The notes beneath the pieces are model-generated. The model had not been told where the DNA came from. It did no database searches and saw only the letters and a program-made list of their open reading frames with translations. 64,000 nucleotides of DNA from Camillea tinctor (Eukaryota > Ascomycota > Sordariomycetes > Xylariales > Xylariaceae): NCBI GenBank assembly GCA_022578605.1, contig MU394112.1:1-64000 (forward strand), in the 5' to 3' direction. This document shows positions 11,635 to 22,661 of this stretch, piece after piece (position 1 is the stretch's first letter; every line of letters starts with the position of its first letter). The position numbers and the translations under genes were made by a program.

Positions 11635-12211
11635 TGGCTAGAATATTGGCCATAGAACTAGAAATAGGGGAGACTACTCTCATTTGTATAAGTCTGTGAG
11701 GGATTGAGCGACATTAGTCAAAGTTAGCCACTTGTTATACTGCTTAGGTAGCTGAAGAGAAATGAATAGCAAATCAAGTAAGGATTTGATTTCAACGCAA
11801 CGGAACTAACCTAGAGAACTTGAAAAGAAAAACTGTATAACTGAAAGCAATTCATACCTCTTTCCTAGTTCTCCGAGCCCACACCCCCACCCCCACCACA
11901 TACACACACCCATCAAAGAAAAGGTTCCAGTACTCCATGGCAAAAATTAATAGTGGCATACCCTCGATTTTGGGGAAGTATTTAGGATACATTTAGCTTA
12001 AAGTTAATGTGTATTGGAGTGAGACGATAGGTGAGGGAAAGGATGAAGTGTATTAGTCCAGGAGAGAGTCTAGAGGAGGGCGGAAGCCCGATATATATGT
12101 ACATATGATAGTAGTGTAGTACCGTAGAGTGGGGTGGTAACCCCATATTCCAACAATGTGAACGATTTTTGATGCAAGGAGTTGATATAAATGGTACTAA
12201 AGAGCCGAGGA
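11635..12211. other. Intergenic, simple-sequence patch only
   Basis: No supported gene. A short C/A-rich simple stretch (ACACCCCCACCCCCACC and following, about 11880-11910) is the only notable structure. Confidence 0.55.
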
Positions 12212-12891
12212 TTATGAATATGCTACTGTACATGGTGTGATAGGGGTAAGCAATCCTTGCTTGGTGATCTATATCCAGCAGTCACGTCTCTGTTTCTACA
12301 AAGGCTTCGGTGGAAGTATCTAATACACATGAGTATACACTTCAAATATATCGAGTGAGAATACATATTACTTACTGGATAGAGCTGGTATAGGTCAATC
12401 AAGATCGTGCCATCGGCGCCCCTGACCAAGCGTATCCTCCCCGCCGTCTCAACCTCCATCCTAACGCCCTCCTTGGTCTCCATCGTAGCCCTCCCGTAGA
12501 GCATGACCTCGTCTGGCTTTCCGGGCGCAAACGCAAAGATCTTCTCAATGTCGTGCCGACGGGAAGCTAGGTCTTTTGCATTCATAATCGCGGCTTGGAG
12601 TATAGCTGGACGGGGCACAATTCTTGTTAGCCTTCTTCTTGTGCTATACTTAGCTTTATGATTTATCCTATGAAATGTCTATTTCTGATAACTCATGCAA
12701 GAAAAACGGTCATTACCTTCACGACCGACAACCCCCGCCGCTCCCCGCTTCAGCGATCCGTTTTCCGCGAAGCAGTTCGCCCACTCGGCTGTTTTCGAGA
12801 GGTCATCTGCGAGGGAGTAGAACCTTTGGATGAATTCTACGAGAGGCCGGTCAATCGCAGCGGCGTCGTATTCGAACGGGTGAGCAGCCAT
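12212..12891 (-). CDS. SnoaL/NTF2-like fold protein (small, function unknown)
   Basis: Three exons: 12891-12717, 12605-12376 and 12268-12212, giving 153 residues from the ATG at 12891. The first two splices are well supported: joining them restores VVGREAILQAAIMNAKDLAS with no stop, and the donors are GTAATG and GTAAGT. The last short exon (ITKQGLLTPITPC and following) is less certain. The layout, an N-terminal helix with PLVEFIQRFYSLADD and WANCFAENGSL, a GREAI-type helix and then an ATMETKEGVRMEVETAGRI/ILIDLYQLYP strand pair, fits the SnoaL/NTF2-like fold common in fungal polyketide and stress-related proteins. The fold does not give the reaction. No cluster partner lies next to it. Confidence 0.68.
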
Positions 12892-13983
12892 TTTTCATAA
12901 ATTGCCAATGGAGGTAGATGATGATCATGTATGCTATCCGAATCACAGGTATGATAAAAATCGCCGAGTTAAGTTCAAACCTACCTCCGTACGAATATAA
13001 ATGTTTACAACTAGTAGTAGTGGGACTTAAAATTTGGAACAAATATTTGCTGGGCCTCCTTTCTTTTTTTTTCGGGATTCTCCAGTTCGGGAATCCTGGG
13101 CATCGGAGTCCGGATGCAGGACAAACTGGCATTACTGCCGGCCCTTCATGCTAAATTTCTGGTAAAAAACAAGAGCAAAGCAAAAGTCCCATATAGGTTA
13201 TGCCAATTGCCAGAGTTTTGAATTAATTACATACGTACCTAGGTAGACATGACGTTGACAGAATTAATATATTCCATACACTTCAACTTAATATAAATTT
13301 CACTCTTATATATCGAATATCTCTTCCCCTATAGTAGACTCGACCTGCCTACGCCCTAACTCCCTGTCCCCCCGGAGAAGAAAAACCCACTCCGAATGTT
13401 ACTGACTGGCACGAAGACAAGCTTATTGCAACGTGCACCACAAGATCAACAGTGCATACAGTGGCACTCGCGACAAAGGAAAAAGAATGCCCCTTATCCA
13501 ATAGCCACTCGATACCATCGCCATCGGGGCCATCCGTTAGTGATCGACAGCATTGATATTTTCGAGAGCTTTGAATCCCGCGAGCTAGCTTCGCGAGTAA
13601 GAATTGCCATATGGCACCTCTTTTCCCCGTGTGATGACTTTTCTCATTACGATTTGACTTCTGAGTCATAGCATCTTCAGGATAGTGACTTCGAACTCAA
13701 ATAGAAGAAAAATCAAAAAGGGGCATATGCCCTCTATATGTGACAAGAAGCTATTAGTACTTGATAGAAAAGCGTAAATTTACCAACATCAAGCGTAGAA
13801 AGATCCTATCTACGACCAAGGCAAAGCTCTGGGTTGCGTCACCTATCTAGCATATGCCCCAGAAGATGAAAGAAGATCACGACATGATCTTAGGGGCTCA
13901 GTTGCTTTTTGCTAAACTCGTCTCGCATAACATGACACACTCCTCCCCTCTCTTAGGGCACCCTTTTTTAGTTGATCGCCCAC
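12892..13983. other. Intergenic, includes one TACCTAGGTA palindrome
   Basis: About 1.1 kb without a supported gene. A 10-bp palindrome lies at 13236-13245 (see findings). Open frames at 12918-13154, 13349-13669 and 13396-13671 overlap on opposite strands and show no family signal. Confidence 0.55.
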
Positions 13984-15689
13984 TTAATAAGGCAGAAACC
14001 CTTCCAATATCAACCCCTCCTCAATGCATTCATCCAACCTACTGTTTATCCACCCCTCGCCCTTCACTCTTGCCAAACCCCCAATTGCTTCCTGTAGCTG
14101 CTGCAGCGAGACGCGGAGAACAGGAGCAGAATCGTCAGCAGAATTCGCGCTGCCCTCCCCCGTGCTATGCTGCTGCTGTAAGATCTTAACAATACCCCCT
14201 TTGAGCTCGGCGGTCGCCTTATCCTCGCTGCCGTCTTCACCCAGAGTGCCGAATAGCTTTTCCGCGTTCCGGTAGTACACCTCTGCGTTCTTCGCCAGCT
14301 GGCCTTTCGTGCTCAGAGCCTGGGGGTGTGGAGGCCGCGAGTAGGCCAATGCGTGGAGGAGCAAGGATATATCGCCGCGCAGAAGGTGCGTGGTCGCCAG
14401 GAGATGGTTGTCCTCTGCGGCAGGGGGGAGCTTCGAGGCAGCCGTGAGGTGGGATTGCGCCTCAATCAGGAGCGACCAGCGTAGTGATACGGGGGAACTT
14501 GGATCGGAGGCTTCGCTGGGGGTTTCGTGCCTATACGAGTCGGCCAACACCAAGTTGAAGGATATGAGGGCGCGGGCGCGGGCAAGCAAGACCTCATTAT
14601 GACCCTTATCAAGCTCGGGCTGAGAGAAGGCCGCGTCGATCTCTCGCTTGTACACTAGTGGCTCGAGTATTTGGCGGTTCCGAAAAGCGACCTCCAAGTA
14701 TTCACTTGTAAACACAGCTTTCGCGAGTGCTGCTTCTGATATGCGCTCTTTCGATAGAACATCGCGATGTTCATTAAGGAGATCGGATAACGTCTCTGTT
14801 AAAAGCTTTGTAGAAAAGGAATTAATCCAGGCAAGGGATAAAGTAGCGTCAGGGCCACTTAGCATGGGGAGAGAATAGTTGATAGAACTGCAGAAGGTAG
14901 TGAGGGTATTAATCTGAGCAATGATGGTGTCCAGAAGAGTATCGGCAGTTACTGGCTCTACCACACTGACCCATTGTTCTTCCTCCTCATCCTGGGTTTT
15001 AGAGGCTTCAGAAGCCTCATGACTGGTTGATGAATCATGGGTACTAGCATCGTAATTTGTAGTCTCTTGCATTGCCTGCTCAAATTCTAATCGACTTTGA
15101 GTAAAGGACTTTTGTTGAATTGCAAAGCAACGATCCTGGTAATCCAGGGCCTGCTCTAGAAAGTTCAGAGCTTCTTTCTCGCTAGAACCGGCAGGATGGT
15201 CTTGCATAATGTTTTCGGCCAGTGCAGTCAATACTTGTGCCATGTTGAAGAGAGTGTCGGCATTATCAGACTCCAGGTCAATGGCGTATTGGTGGGAGCT
15301 CAGGGTTTGACGGAGAAGGTCCAGTATGGGTACATCAAGTTCGTTAGAAAGATTAGGATGAGTTGCGACTTCGAGTTCAAGTCGTGCCTTGTTGTAGGCG
15401 AGGTCGAAATTCTGTGGGAACTTTGCTAGACCTTGAGAATAGACATCCAGAGCACGGCGGGCAAAACGTAACGACTTGGAAGCATCCCCGGCTCGGTGCT
15501 TGCCCATGGCATCCTCATGTTCGCTTGCCAGCACTAAGTAATCATCTGCATCATCAAGTTTCTGGAGGTGATTATTAGTGAGTGAACCGATTTTTCAGGT
15601 GGCAAATTTCCATGTTAACTTACCGGTTCTTTGGCCGCCTTTTTATTCTTATTCTGCTTCATAAGCGCTTTCGTCCGCGGTAAAGGCAT
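13984..15689 (-). CDS. TPR-domain protein, possibly Acl4-like ribosomal chaperone
   Basis: Two exons, 15689-15624 and 15561-13984 (62-nt intron, GTAAGT donor, CCAG acceptor), 547 residues. The short basic first exon reads MPLPRTKALMKQNKNKKAAK. It continues into LDDADDYLVLASEHEDAMGK and a helical repeat region with TPR-like phrases (SLRFARRALDVYSQGLAKFP, FDLAYNKARLELEVA, NADTLFNMAQVLTALAENI, EALNFLEQALDYQDRCF). An acidic linker (about 195-215, rich in Glu, Ser and Thr) separates this from a second helical region with HLTAASKLPPAAEDNHLLAT and YYRNAEKLFGTLGEDG. The protein is probably a scaffold or chaperone. I suspect the Acl4 family (dedicated chaperone of ribosomal protein L4), but that rests on memory of fungal orthologues, so I leave the symbol empty. 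The TPR assignment is firmer than the Acl4 one. Confidence 0.8.
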
Positions 15690-16298
15690 GATGAGATATA
15701 GTGGCAAGACAGGATTTGTTTATTATTCATAGGTAACTAGGAAATCAAGGGGGTCCTGGGTCGGTGAAAATGATGAGTGAGTGATTAGCGTGAGAGCTTT
15801 CAAGAATTACTTTTATATGTTAGTTTGATTTCTGAGAATAGATAACACCAGCTGGTGCCAGCTGGTAGAATATCCCTATTCTTCCCCCTATTCCCCCCTA
15901 TTCCCCCAATTCCTCCTATTTATCGTTCTTCTTATTCCAGTCCTATCTTACTTATTCTAAAACTACTACACAACCCCCCGTATCACCTACAATGAACTTT
16001 CGTAGACATTATTATTGAAGGGTTTACAGCACGATACATCATCTTGACCTACCTGACGCCAGACATACCAACATTATAGAAAATTATAGAAAAGTGCAAT
16101 GTCAACCCAAACTAGTTTCGTCTTATTTTATTATTTTCTTTTCTCTCCGCCTTTATCCCCGTCCGCTTGTTGAGCCCTCGTCATGAAGCCTCTGACGATC
16201 TAGGAATTCATTGAGAACCAGAAGATCGCTTGTCGTCTAAGGAATACTGCCGTATCTTCCCTATGCGATCATTCGGATGCCCACCCGGAAGCTCCGCT
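15690..16298. other. Intergenic: upstream region of the TPR gene
   Basis: It lies upstream of the TPR gene and downstream of the DUF7587 gene. It contains two adjacent 10-bp units (A/G)CCAGCTGGT at 15847-15866, each with an internal CAGCTG E-box, followed by a C/T-rich run (CCCCCTATTCC type, about 15880-15925). Regulatory roles are possible but unproven. Confidence 0.5.
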
Positions 16299-17861
16299 CT
16301 AACCCAGTAATTTCTCTCTTCGCGACCTCTCCCTATCCTCTAGAGCTAAGAGGACCTGCACTAGCCTATAAACTGACGGAAAGCCCTCATGGTACGTGTA
16401 AGGATTCACGAGGCCAACTTGGCCGGCTCCCTTAGCTGGCAGTTGTAAGGCCTGGAGCTCTTTAGATAGCTGCTCTTCAAGCTCATCCAAGAGTACTGCA
16501 TTGGAGTTTACATTTGAGTTGTCATTGAAGTTGCAATACATTACCACCGTTACCGCAATAATAATATCCGGCCTGGTATCATGTGGGGGGCGGAACAACG
16601 AAGCGAGCTTCTTAGCTACGCATACCTGATTCTTGAGACTCCTGCGCTCAGTGCCTTGAAGGGCTCTATTACGGATTAACCCAGCGGTGTCTGTCACTTT
16701 CAGCATGTTCCAGGATACGCAATGGAACCCATTACCGGTAACTGGGCCGTATATAAGATACTCTTCGGAGTAGTCATGATAGGTTAAGGTGGCCTTCCGC
16801 AGCGCAGGGACGTGGTACACACGCACGTGGCTCTCGAGTCTATCTGTGTCTAGGATAGCTAAATAGCGACTGACACCGTGATGAATAAATGATCTGGCTG
16901 TCATGAAGTTGGCAGCCCACGAGCTGAAGTAGGTGGGGGTAGCGACATTTCCCAAGTGGTCGTCTATCATGCCTTGCAGGTTTTGAATATCATATATGTT
17001 GGTTGGCAGGCGCGGCTTTTTGGTGTGGGGGTCAAGATCGAGGAACACATGTGGTATGATGCCCTTTGGACTGTTGAGTCGTGAGTCAGAGCCGCCCCCT
17101 GACATGGAGGTAAACCCTCGAAAAAGGAAACGAGGGAGTGTGCGGCGGGACATTTCTAGGTTCAGAGCAGATCACAGTGTTAGTGTATATCCATCAATGC
17201 GGAAGGAATTATCCTACGATTTCAGGATAGTCTTCTGGCATGATAACGCACCTTCTAGTCTCTTCCATTGTTCAACAGAAATTCCGATCATTGGTAAAGT
17301 AGGGGGCGGATAACCTAGTGATCTTGACCTAGTTTGTGATTTTGGTGGTTTAGGTCCTGGTAACTGCACAACAGCACTACCTTTCTGTTGATGTACTGGT
17401 TTTTTGTTGGCATGTCCATTTCCACAGTGGACTTTGTCGGCATGAGGCGGGTAATATGGAACTGATAATAGTTCTTGAGAGTGTAGCGAGTATGGGGCTG
17501 GTAGAGATACAGAGGGATTGAACCAAGAAGCCGGGGGGCGCCAGATAAGTTGAGATATAGATACTGGAGCTTTATGCGTCTTGTGCTGTGTATGTTTCTT
17601 AGAGTCAATACTAAGGTTAGGAACTACATTTTCTGGAACACTGGGAGACCCCTTAAAGGTTTTGTATGTAGTTAGATCAATTAAGGGGGAGTTTATCTTC
17701 GCCTTCGGCAGGAAGCTAGTAAAGAGGTTAGGAGGATGTTCCGGGTTAAAAATAGCCGAAAAATCCACGGTCTTGGTTTTCTTCTTCGGTGGCGACCCTA
17801 TATCGGCAATGGAATGCTCGCCTAGATCGGCGTAATGCCTCGAGCCCTTTTTAACGCCCAT
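16299..17861 (-). CDS. DUF7587-type fungal protein with disordered N-terminal extension
   Basis: I join two open frames into one gene: exon 1 17861-17252 and exon 2 17155-16299, 488 residues, across a 96-nt intron (GTGCGT donor, CTGAAC branch, ACCTAG acceptor). The join gives QWKRLEEMSRRTLPRFLFRG with no frame break. The N-terminal 200 residues are basic and Pro/Ser-rich, with a possible nuclear-type basic patch (PPKKKTKT, about 24-31). The C-terminal part contains RFLFRGF, IIPHVFLDLDP, FSSWAANFMTARSFI and a helix-rich tail, the pattern I associate with DUF7587 proteins, a large fungal family without a known reaction. If the intron is wrong, the second part could be a separate gene starting at the ATG at 17153. 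Confidence 0.65.
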
Positions 17862-18766
17862 GGCCCTGATGAGATTTTGCGACGAGATGAACTTATTTTA
17901 TTGCTCAGAATGGATTAATATTTATAATACCGTGGTCCCCATGGGCCCCTTATAGCATCACGACCATATGTTCTTGTATATTCTATGCTTTTGGATGTAC
18001 TTGTGAAATTGGGGTATCCTAAAAGAATGTTCTATAACACACGAGCATATATAAGAATGAATATGCCAATTAGGTTGCACGAATGACTCCCAATTTTATC
18101 ATTTCTAAGGGCTTCGGCTCGAGTGATAAATAATAAACATACAAGAAGGAGCTTTGCAATGCAACAAAGGCAGACGACAAGTGAGACAGTTTACTATGCC
18201 TACATGAAATCTGACCTAGACCTCGTTGTAGAAACTATAGAGCCCGGAAAGAAAGAGATCACCGTCTTCAAAAAAAAAAGTTCCATTATGATCGAATACT
18301 TTCTGGTTACGCTCATTACACAGGCATTTATGCCTATAAAGAGAACTAAATACTATAATACAGCGTAGATTATTCTTATTAGATAGGCACAAAAATTTAA
18401 GAAACATTACTTGCTTATATTAATGAGAGTCTTCAATCCTTCTTATCACGAGCAAAGAAGCAATTATAATCTTGATCTAGGCGTATTAATACACTATTCA
18501 GTATTTTCTATTTAGTATTTGCAATACCAATATGGAATATACCTCATCACAGCCCCATATACGTTAACCAGCACTAGATAAATCTAACCTACCGCGTCGC
18601 GCGAACAATTTTCGACAAGTGTACTACAGAATGTCCAAGAAAAAGAGTTTTCTTAGCTGCTAAGCCAACTAGTAATACCCCATGAGCGAGAGAAACTTGT
18701 CTTGATTGGCGACGTATACATAGATGTCCATAACACCTTATATTCTGTATCAATTATCCAATTGCA
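17862..18766. other. Intergenic, AT-rich, no supported gene
   Basis: About 0.9 kb upstream of the DUF7587 gene and of the tRNA-Gly. The ORF at 18123-18368 has no family or splice support. Confidence 0.55.
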
Positions 18767-18837
18767 GCATCAGTGGTTTAGTGGTAAAATCCATCGTTGC
18801 CATCGATGGGCCCCGCGTTCGATTCGCGGCTGATGCA
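18767..18837 (+). tRNA. tRNA-Gly (anticodon GCC)
   Basis: A 71-nt cloverleaf without intron. Acceptor arm GCATCAG pairs with CTGATGC (18830-18836), followed by discriminator A. The D-loop reads TTTAGTGGTAAAAT (A box). The anticodon stem CATCG/CGATG encloses loop TTGCCAT with GCC at 18799-18801. The T arm CCGCG-TTCGATT-CGCGG is intact. A T-run about 10 nt downstream (18849-18854) is a likely RNA polymerase III terminator. Confidence 0.95.
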
Positions 18838-19308
18838 TAGAATTCTACTTTTTTCCTCTCTTGTAAAGCACTCAACACTACTTGCTGCTACGCTACTCAA
18901 CTCGATATGAGTAGCACTTCTTCTTCTTCTTTTTTTTTCTTCTTCAATAGATAGCCACCTGGATTCTTTCATTCGACACTATGGTTCACATAAATGATTA
19001 ACCATTTGCACATACCCTGCTCTGGGAACGTTAACGTTGTGAGTGAACTAGGAGGGCTTCACAAGCTGTGTCATATCTACCTCATATACGAGCTAGAGAT
19101 TGACTGAGATGATCTAGGTTATCGAGTGACGTGGGATATAACTTCAATTCCGAATATTTTTAACACTTTACCTACCTAGGTACATATCTAACTCCCAAAT
19201 ACATAAACCGACACACTTATAGACCACCTTTAATACTCCGAATCTATGCATACCTACTACATATACCAACTTAATCCTTGACACCACGCTTCTTCGCCTC
19301 TGAGATAG
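18838..19308. other. Intergenic, includes one TACCTAGGTA palindrome
   Basis: No gene. It includes the pol III T-run next to the tRNA, a C/T-rich patch (about 18915-18950) and the palindrome at 19173-19182, about 130 bp beyond the 3' end of the oxidoreductase gene. Confidence 0.55.
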
Positions 19309-20612
19309 TTAACCTCCCACCTTCTTCACCTCCAAGACAGCCTTTCCAAAGTTCCGGCCCTTGAAGATGTCCACGAATGCCTCGGCGGCGCGGTCAATGC
19401 CCCCGGTGGTAACGTGTAGCTTGCCCTTCAGGCTACCATCGGCGATCCACTGCTGCACGTTGCGCTGGTGCTCTGCGGCGTAGGCGGGACCGAAGTCTGG
19501 GTCGTCCAGGATGAAGCCGCGCATGGTCAACCGTTTGATGAAGACCTCGACGAGGTTGCGCACACCGTAGCGCTGCTCGAGTGGTGTGTTGTAGGTCTCG
19601 ATCTAATTTTTTTTGTGAAAGTGTAAGTCAGTATGTTGATTATTCGTTTACTAATGAATATAGGGAAAGAGAACGTCGACTTCAGGTTTGGGTTAGGGAA
19701 TAAATGTTAGGGTTAATGTAAGTGTTTTCCACTCACCATCCCGCACACGACGATGCGTCCAAAGTTCTTCAGGTGCGTTATCGCGCCCTCGAGGTGCGCG
19801 CCACCGACATTCTCATAGTATATATCCAAGCCCTCAGGTGCCAGCCGCGCCAGCGCATCGACAGGCTTCTCCTTCTTGTAGTTGAACCCACCGTCAAAGC
19901 CCAGCTCGTTGATAATGAAGCTTAGCTTTTTGTCGTCGCCCACTGACCCAATCACTCGGAGCCCCTCACGCTTGGCCAGCTGGCCCACCATGGACCCGAC
20001 GGCGCCTGCAGCCGAGCTCACGAAGAGGGTCTCGCCCTTTTTGGGCTTACCGATCTCGTATAAGGAGGAGTAGGCGGTCACTGATTATTTAATGAGGGAG
20101 TTAGTAAAACTCAACACGCCTGGCTGACGCTTCTCTCTCCTTTTAAATCTTCGATGTGGGGCTGCAATTGTCAAGGAAGGGAGAAAACACTTACACCCTG
20201 GCGGGCCCAGAGGGCCAAGAAACAGGTCTGGCGACAGACCAAACTGATTATCGATCTTCGTCACGAACGGGAGGTCCCCAGTTGAGATAGCCGCGTACTC
20301 AGCAACCGGCACGATGCCGGTGACGAGGTCCCCCTCGCGGTAATCCGGGCTATCCGACTTCAGGACGCGCGCGATGGCGGCGTTCGTGATAGGGTCGCCG
20401 ACAATGAACGGCGGCATGAAGCTGGGAACTGACGGGTCGCGCATCCGCGTGCGCAAGTATGGATCCAGAGACATGGAGAGAATCTGGATGACTAGGCCAC
20501 CGGGAGGCGCGGCACTGGTGTCGAGAGGCCGGTCCTCGACGACGAGGTGCTCCCCTGGGACCGGCAGGCCCGAGGGGATTTTGTGGAATATCAGGGTCTT
20601 GTTTGAGACCAT
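19309..20612 (-). CDS. Zinc-independent MDR oxidoreductase (leukotriene B4 dehydrogenase/NADP-dependent alkenal reductase type)
   Basis: Three exons: 20612-20195, 20080-19737 and 19602-19309, 351 residues. The introns restore GPPGLTAYSSLYEIGKPKKG and VVCGMIETYNTPLEQRYGV, both characteristic of the family. The N-terminal substrate domain has LSMSLDPYLRTRM and GDLVTGIVPVAEYA. The Rossmann domain has ETLFVSSAAGAVGSMVGQLA (the AxxGxxG cofactor loop), IGSVGDDKK and DIYYENVGGAHLEGAI. There is no zinc-binding cysteine cluster. Members reduce the alpha,beta double bond of enals and enones using NADPH in the cytosol, often in detoxification or inside secondary-metabolite pathways. The physiological substrate cannot be read from the sequence. 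Length is normal for the family. Confidence 0.9.
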
Positions 20613-22661
20613 CTTGGGGAAAGGAGGGGTTTATAGCTAGACGTTTCCAACCTGGATGGGGGAGAAATGGGTTCAAAGGTGCTATATAGCTATATTCAAT
20701 ATTGAATATTTTATAGAAAGTCAATGTGGTATGTAACTCGTATACAATATTTAAAAAAAAAAAAAGATTATACATACTATAGGTTATATAGTTTTATACC
20801 CAATCGACTTTTGCCTCGGCCCCCTTTGCATTAATATCTTTTGGTTCAGGAACGAATGAGACTTCGAAAGCGTATATACCATATATCCGCTTTTACTACT
20901 ACTGTGATGTGTGGACCATGACTTGCAATAACCCCGGGCCACGTATCAATATATTAACAGCCGTGTAAACTGTCTTATACAGGTACTTATCGTCATATTT
21001 AGAGAGTCCTATTGAAGTATGTCTATTCCCGCTCCAGTTCCACCGGCTTTACTTAATTCCTCTCGTGCCTCGGCTGTTGTTTTTTCGTCTGTTTCGCAGT
21101 TTAGACGGGCCTCGTTGTTTACTGGAGCACCACACTTTTGTGCGTCCAAGACCTGCGGTATATCTGGAGTTTCGGAGTGCTGTTTCTCGATATAGGAACT
21201 TGCGGGGTGGGAGTGCCCCATCGTCGTGCTTTAGTATAAACCAAAAAGGGGTATTCTATGGCTATTGGATATCACATTTGCCGAACCGGGTTACTAGCTC
21301 AACGTCTTTCTCGTATTAGTTGCATCGTATGATTAATCAGATGGACGTTATCATAGTTAAAACGAACGTCAGCGATTAGTAAATGCCAACATTGTATGTA
21401 TACTATTAATCGTTGCTAGTACTATATAACTAAATTATCTGGCTCAGTCTCTCCCCCTCCCCCACCTTTATACTCGGATCCTTATAGTATAGGCTCCATA
21501 CCTGCATATATAGTACCTAGCCTCACATCTACGATATACCATAGTATAGGTTACGTCATTCAAACCACGATGACACCCAAAGCCGAGGTATGCGTATGTG
21601 TCTGAGTGTGGGTGTGGGTATGCCTAGTCTTCAGCGGGATCCCTAGCGGTATGTCGTTTTTTGGACGAGATAGCACGATATAATGAATGCAGCGATCACT
21701 CCAACAAGGAAGATATTGGCAATTGTTACCCCATCGATGCAGCCGCTGCCAATAGTAGCCATACTGGGGATGCATGGACCTGCGCGGTAAACCAGCAGAC
21801 GACAAGACCTACCGCCGTCAAAAGATTACCAGCCCCATGATGGATATAGTTATGTCTTCTTTTATTTAAATTTTCGTAGGTCTTAAATTTTAGTAAGGGT
21901 GTTTAGTTCTTGGAAGACGTGGATAGTATGTGTATGGAATTGAGACATGAAAAGGAACCAAAGAGCATATCTCGAAGGTAGATTTCTGGTTTTAAACGAT
22001 GTCTTCCGAGTCCCAATTACGACATTCACGTTGGTGCGTACCAGGGGTAACTAATGTAACGCTGATTATAGGATAGGGTATACTATCTTGCAATCGTGAA
22101 CAACTAGACGGCTCAAGAATATAGGTCACCGATGCTCAGCACATAAGATCGTCATGCACGCAACTTAAATCATCTTCGTTCTCTATGGCATATATACGCA
22201 CCCCTACATAACGACCTTTGATATCGCCTATTTCATGGATGGATAGTCCCTCTTGAAAGAAAACCTTGCGCCTAGACCCTGCGTACGGAATAAGCACATA
22301 TAAATATCTATGATGAAGTTCCAAGGTCGAAAGGACTTACCATCAATATTCCAAAACTCTTCTATACGCGCCTCCCAAAAATCATCACTCCTTAGATTAC
22401 TATATGGTCATCAAATCTCTGCTCTTTTTCCTTGATGCTGCTTTTATCCCCGTCACTCGCGCGCTCTATCAGAGTTTTCATCGTTCATAAGCCCCTCCTC
22501 TTCAGGGAATATGCGCTCGCAGTACACGATCTGCTGAGGTCGCCGTGGGCGGCAGACGACCAGGATAATCACACTATTATATACAGCTCGTCAGCCATGG
22601 ACATTACAACCACCATAATAAAATTCCACGGGCGGCGAATAAGGGGTATTGAAAAAAAAGC
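20613..22661. other. Long intergenic region, mostly empty
   Basis: About 2 kb between the oxidoreductase start and the arylsulfotransferase 3' end. A small GT-rich patch is present (GTATGTGTCTGAGTGTGGGT, about 21596-21615). One small ORF is listed separately (21009-21221). Otherwise I see no gene. Confidence 0.5.
21009..21221 (-). CDS. Possible small disordered protein (70 aa), weak
   Basis: An ATG-started frame of 70 residues beginning MGHSHPASSYIEKQHSETPD. The composition (Glu, Lys, Pro, Thr, Ala rich, with EKTTAEAREELSKAGG) looks more like a coding sequence than the surrounding AT-rich DNA does, but there is no family match and no splice or promoter evidence. It could be a chance ORF or a relic exon. 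Confidence 0.25.
   Translation of the reverse strand: MGHSHPASSYIEKQHSETPDIPQVLDAQKCGAPVNNEARLNCETDEKTTAEAREELSKAGGTGAGIDILQ

Noticed and set aside
13396..13671. 91-codon ATG-started frame between the SnoaL-like and TPR genes
   Set aside because: It overlaps an equally long opposite-strand frame, has no family pattern and has no splice context.
18897..18918. Small inverted repeat CTACTCA/TGAGTAG downstream of tRNA-Gly
   Set aside because: A 7-bp stem with an 8-nt loop is expected by chance at this scale and the pol III T-run lies closer to the tRNA.
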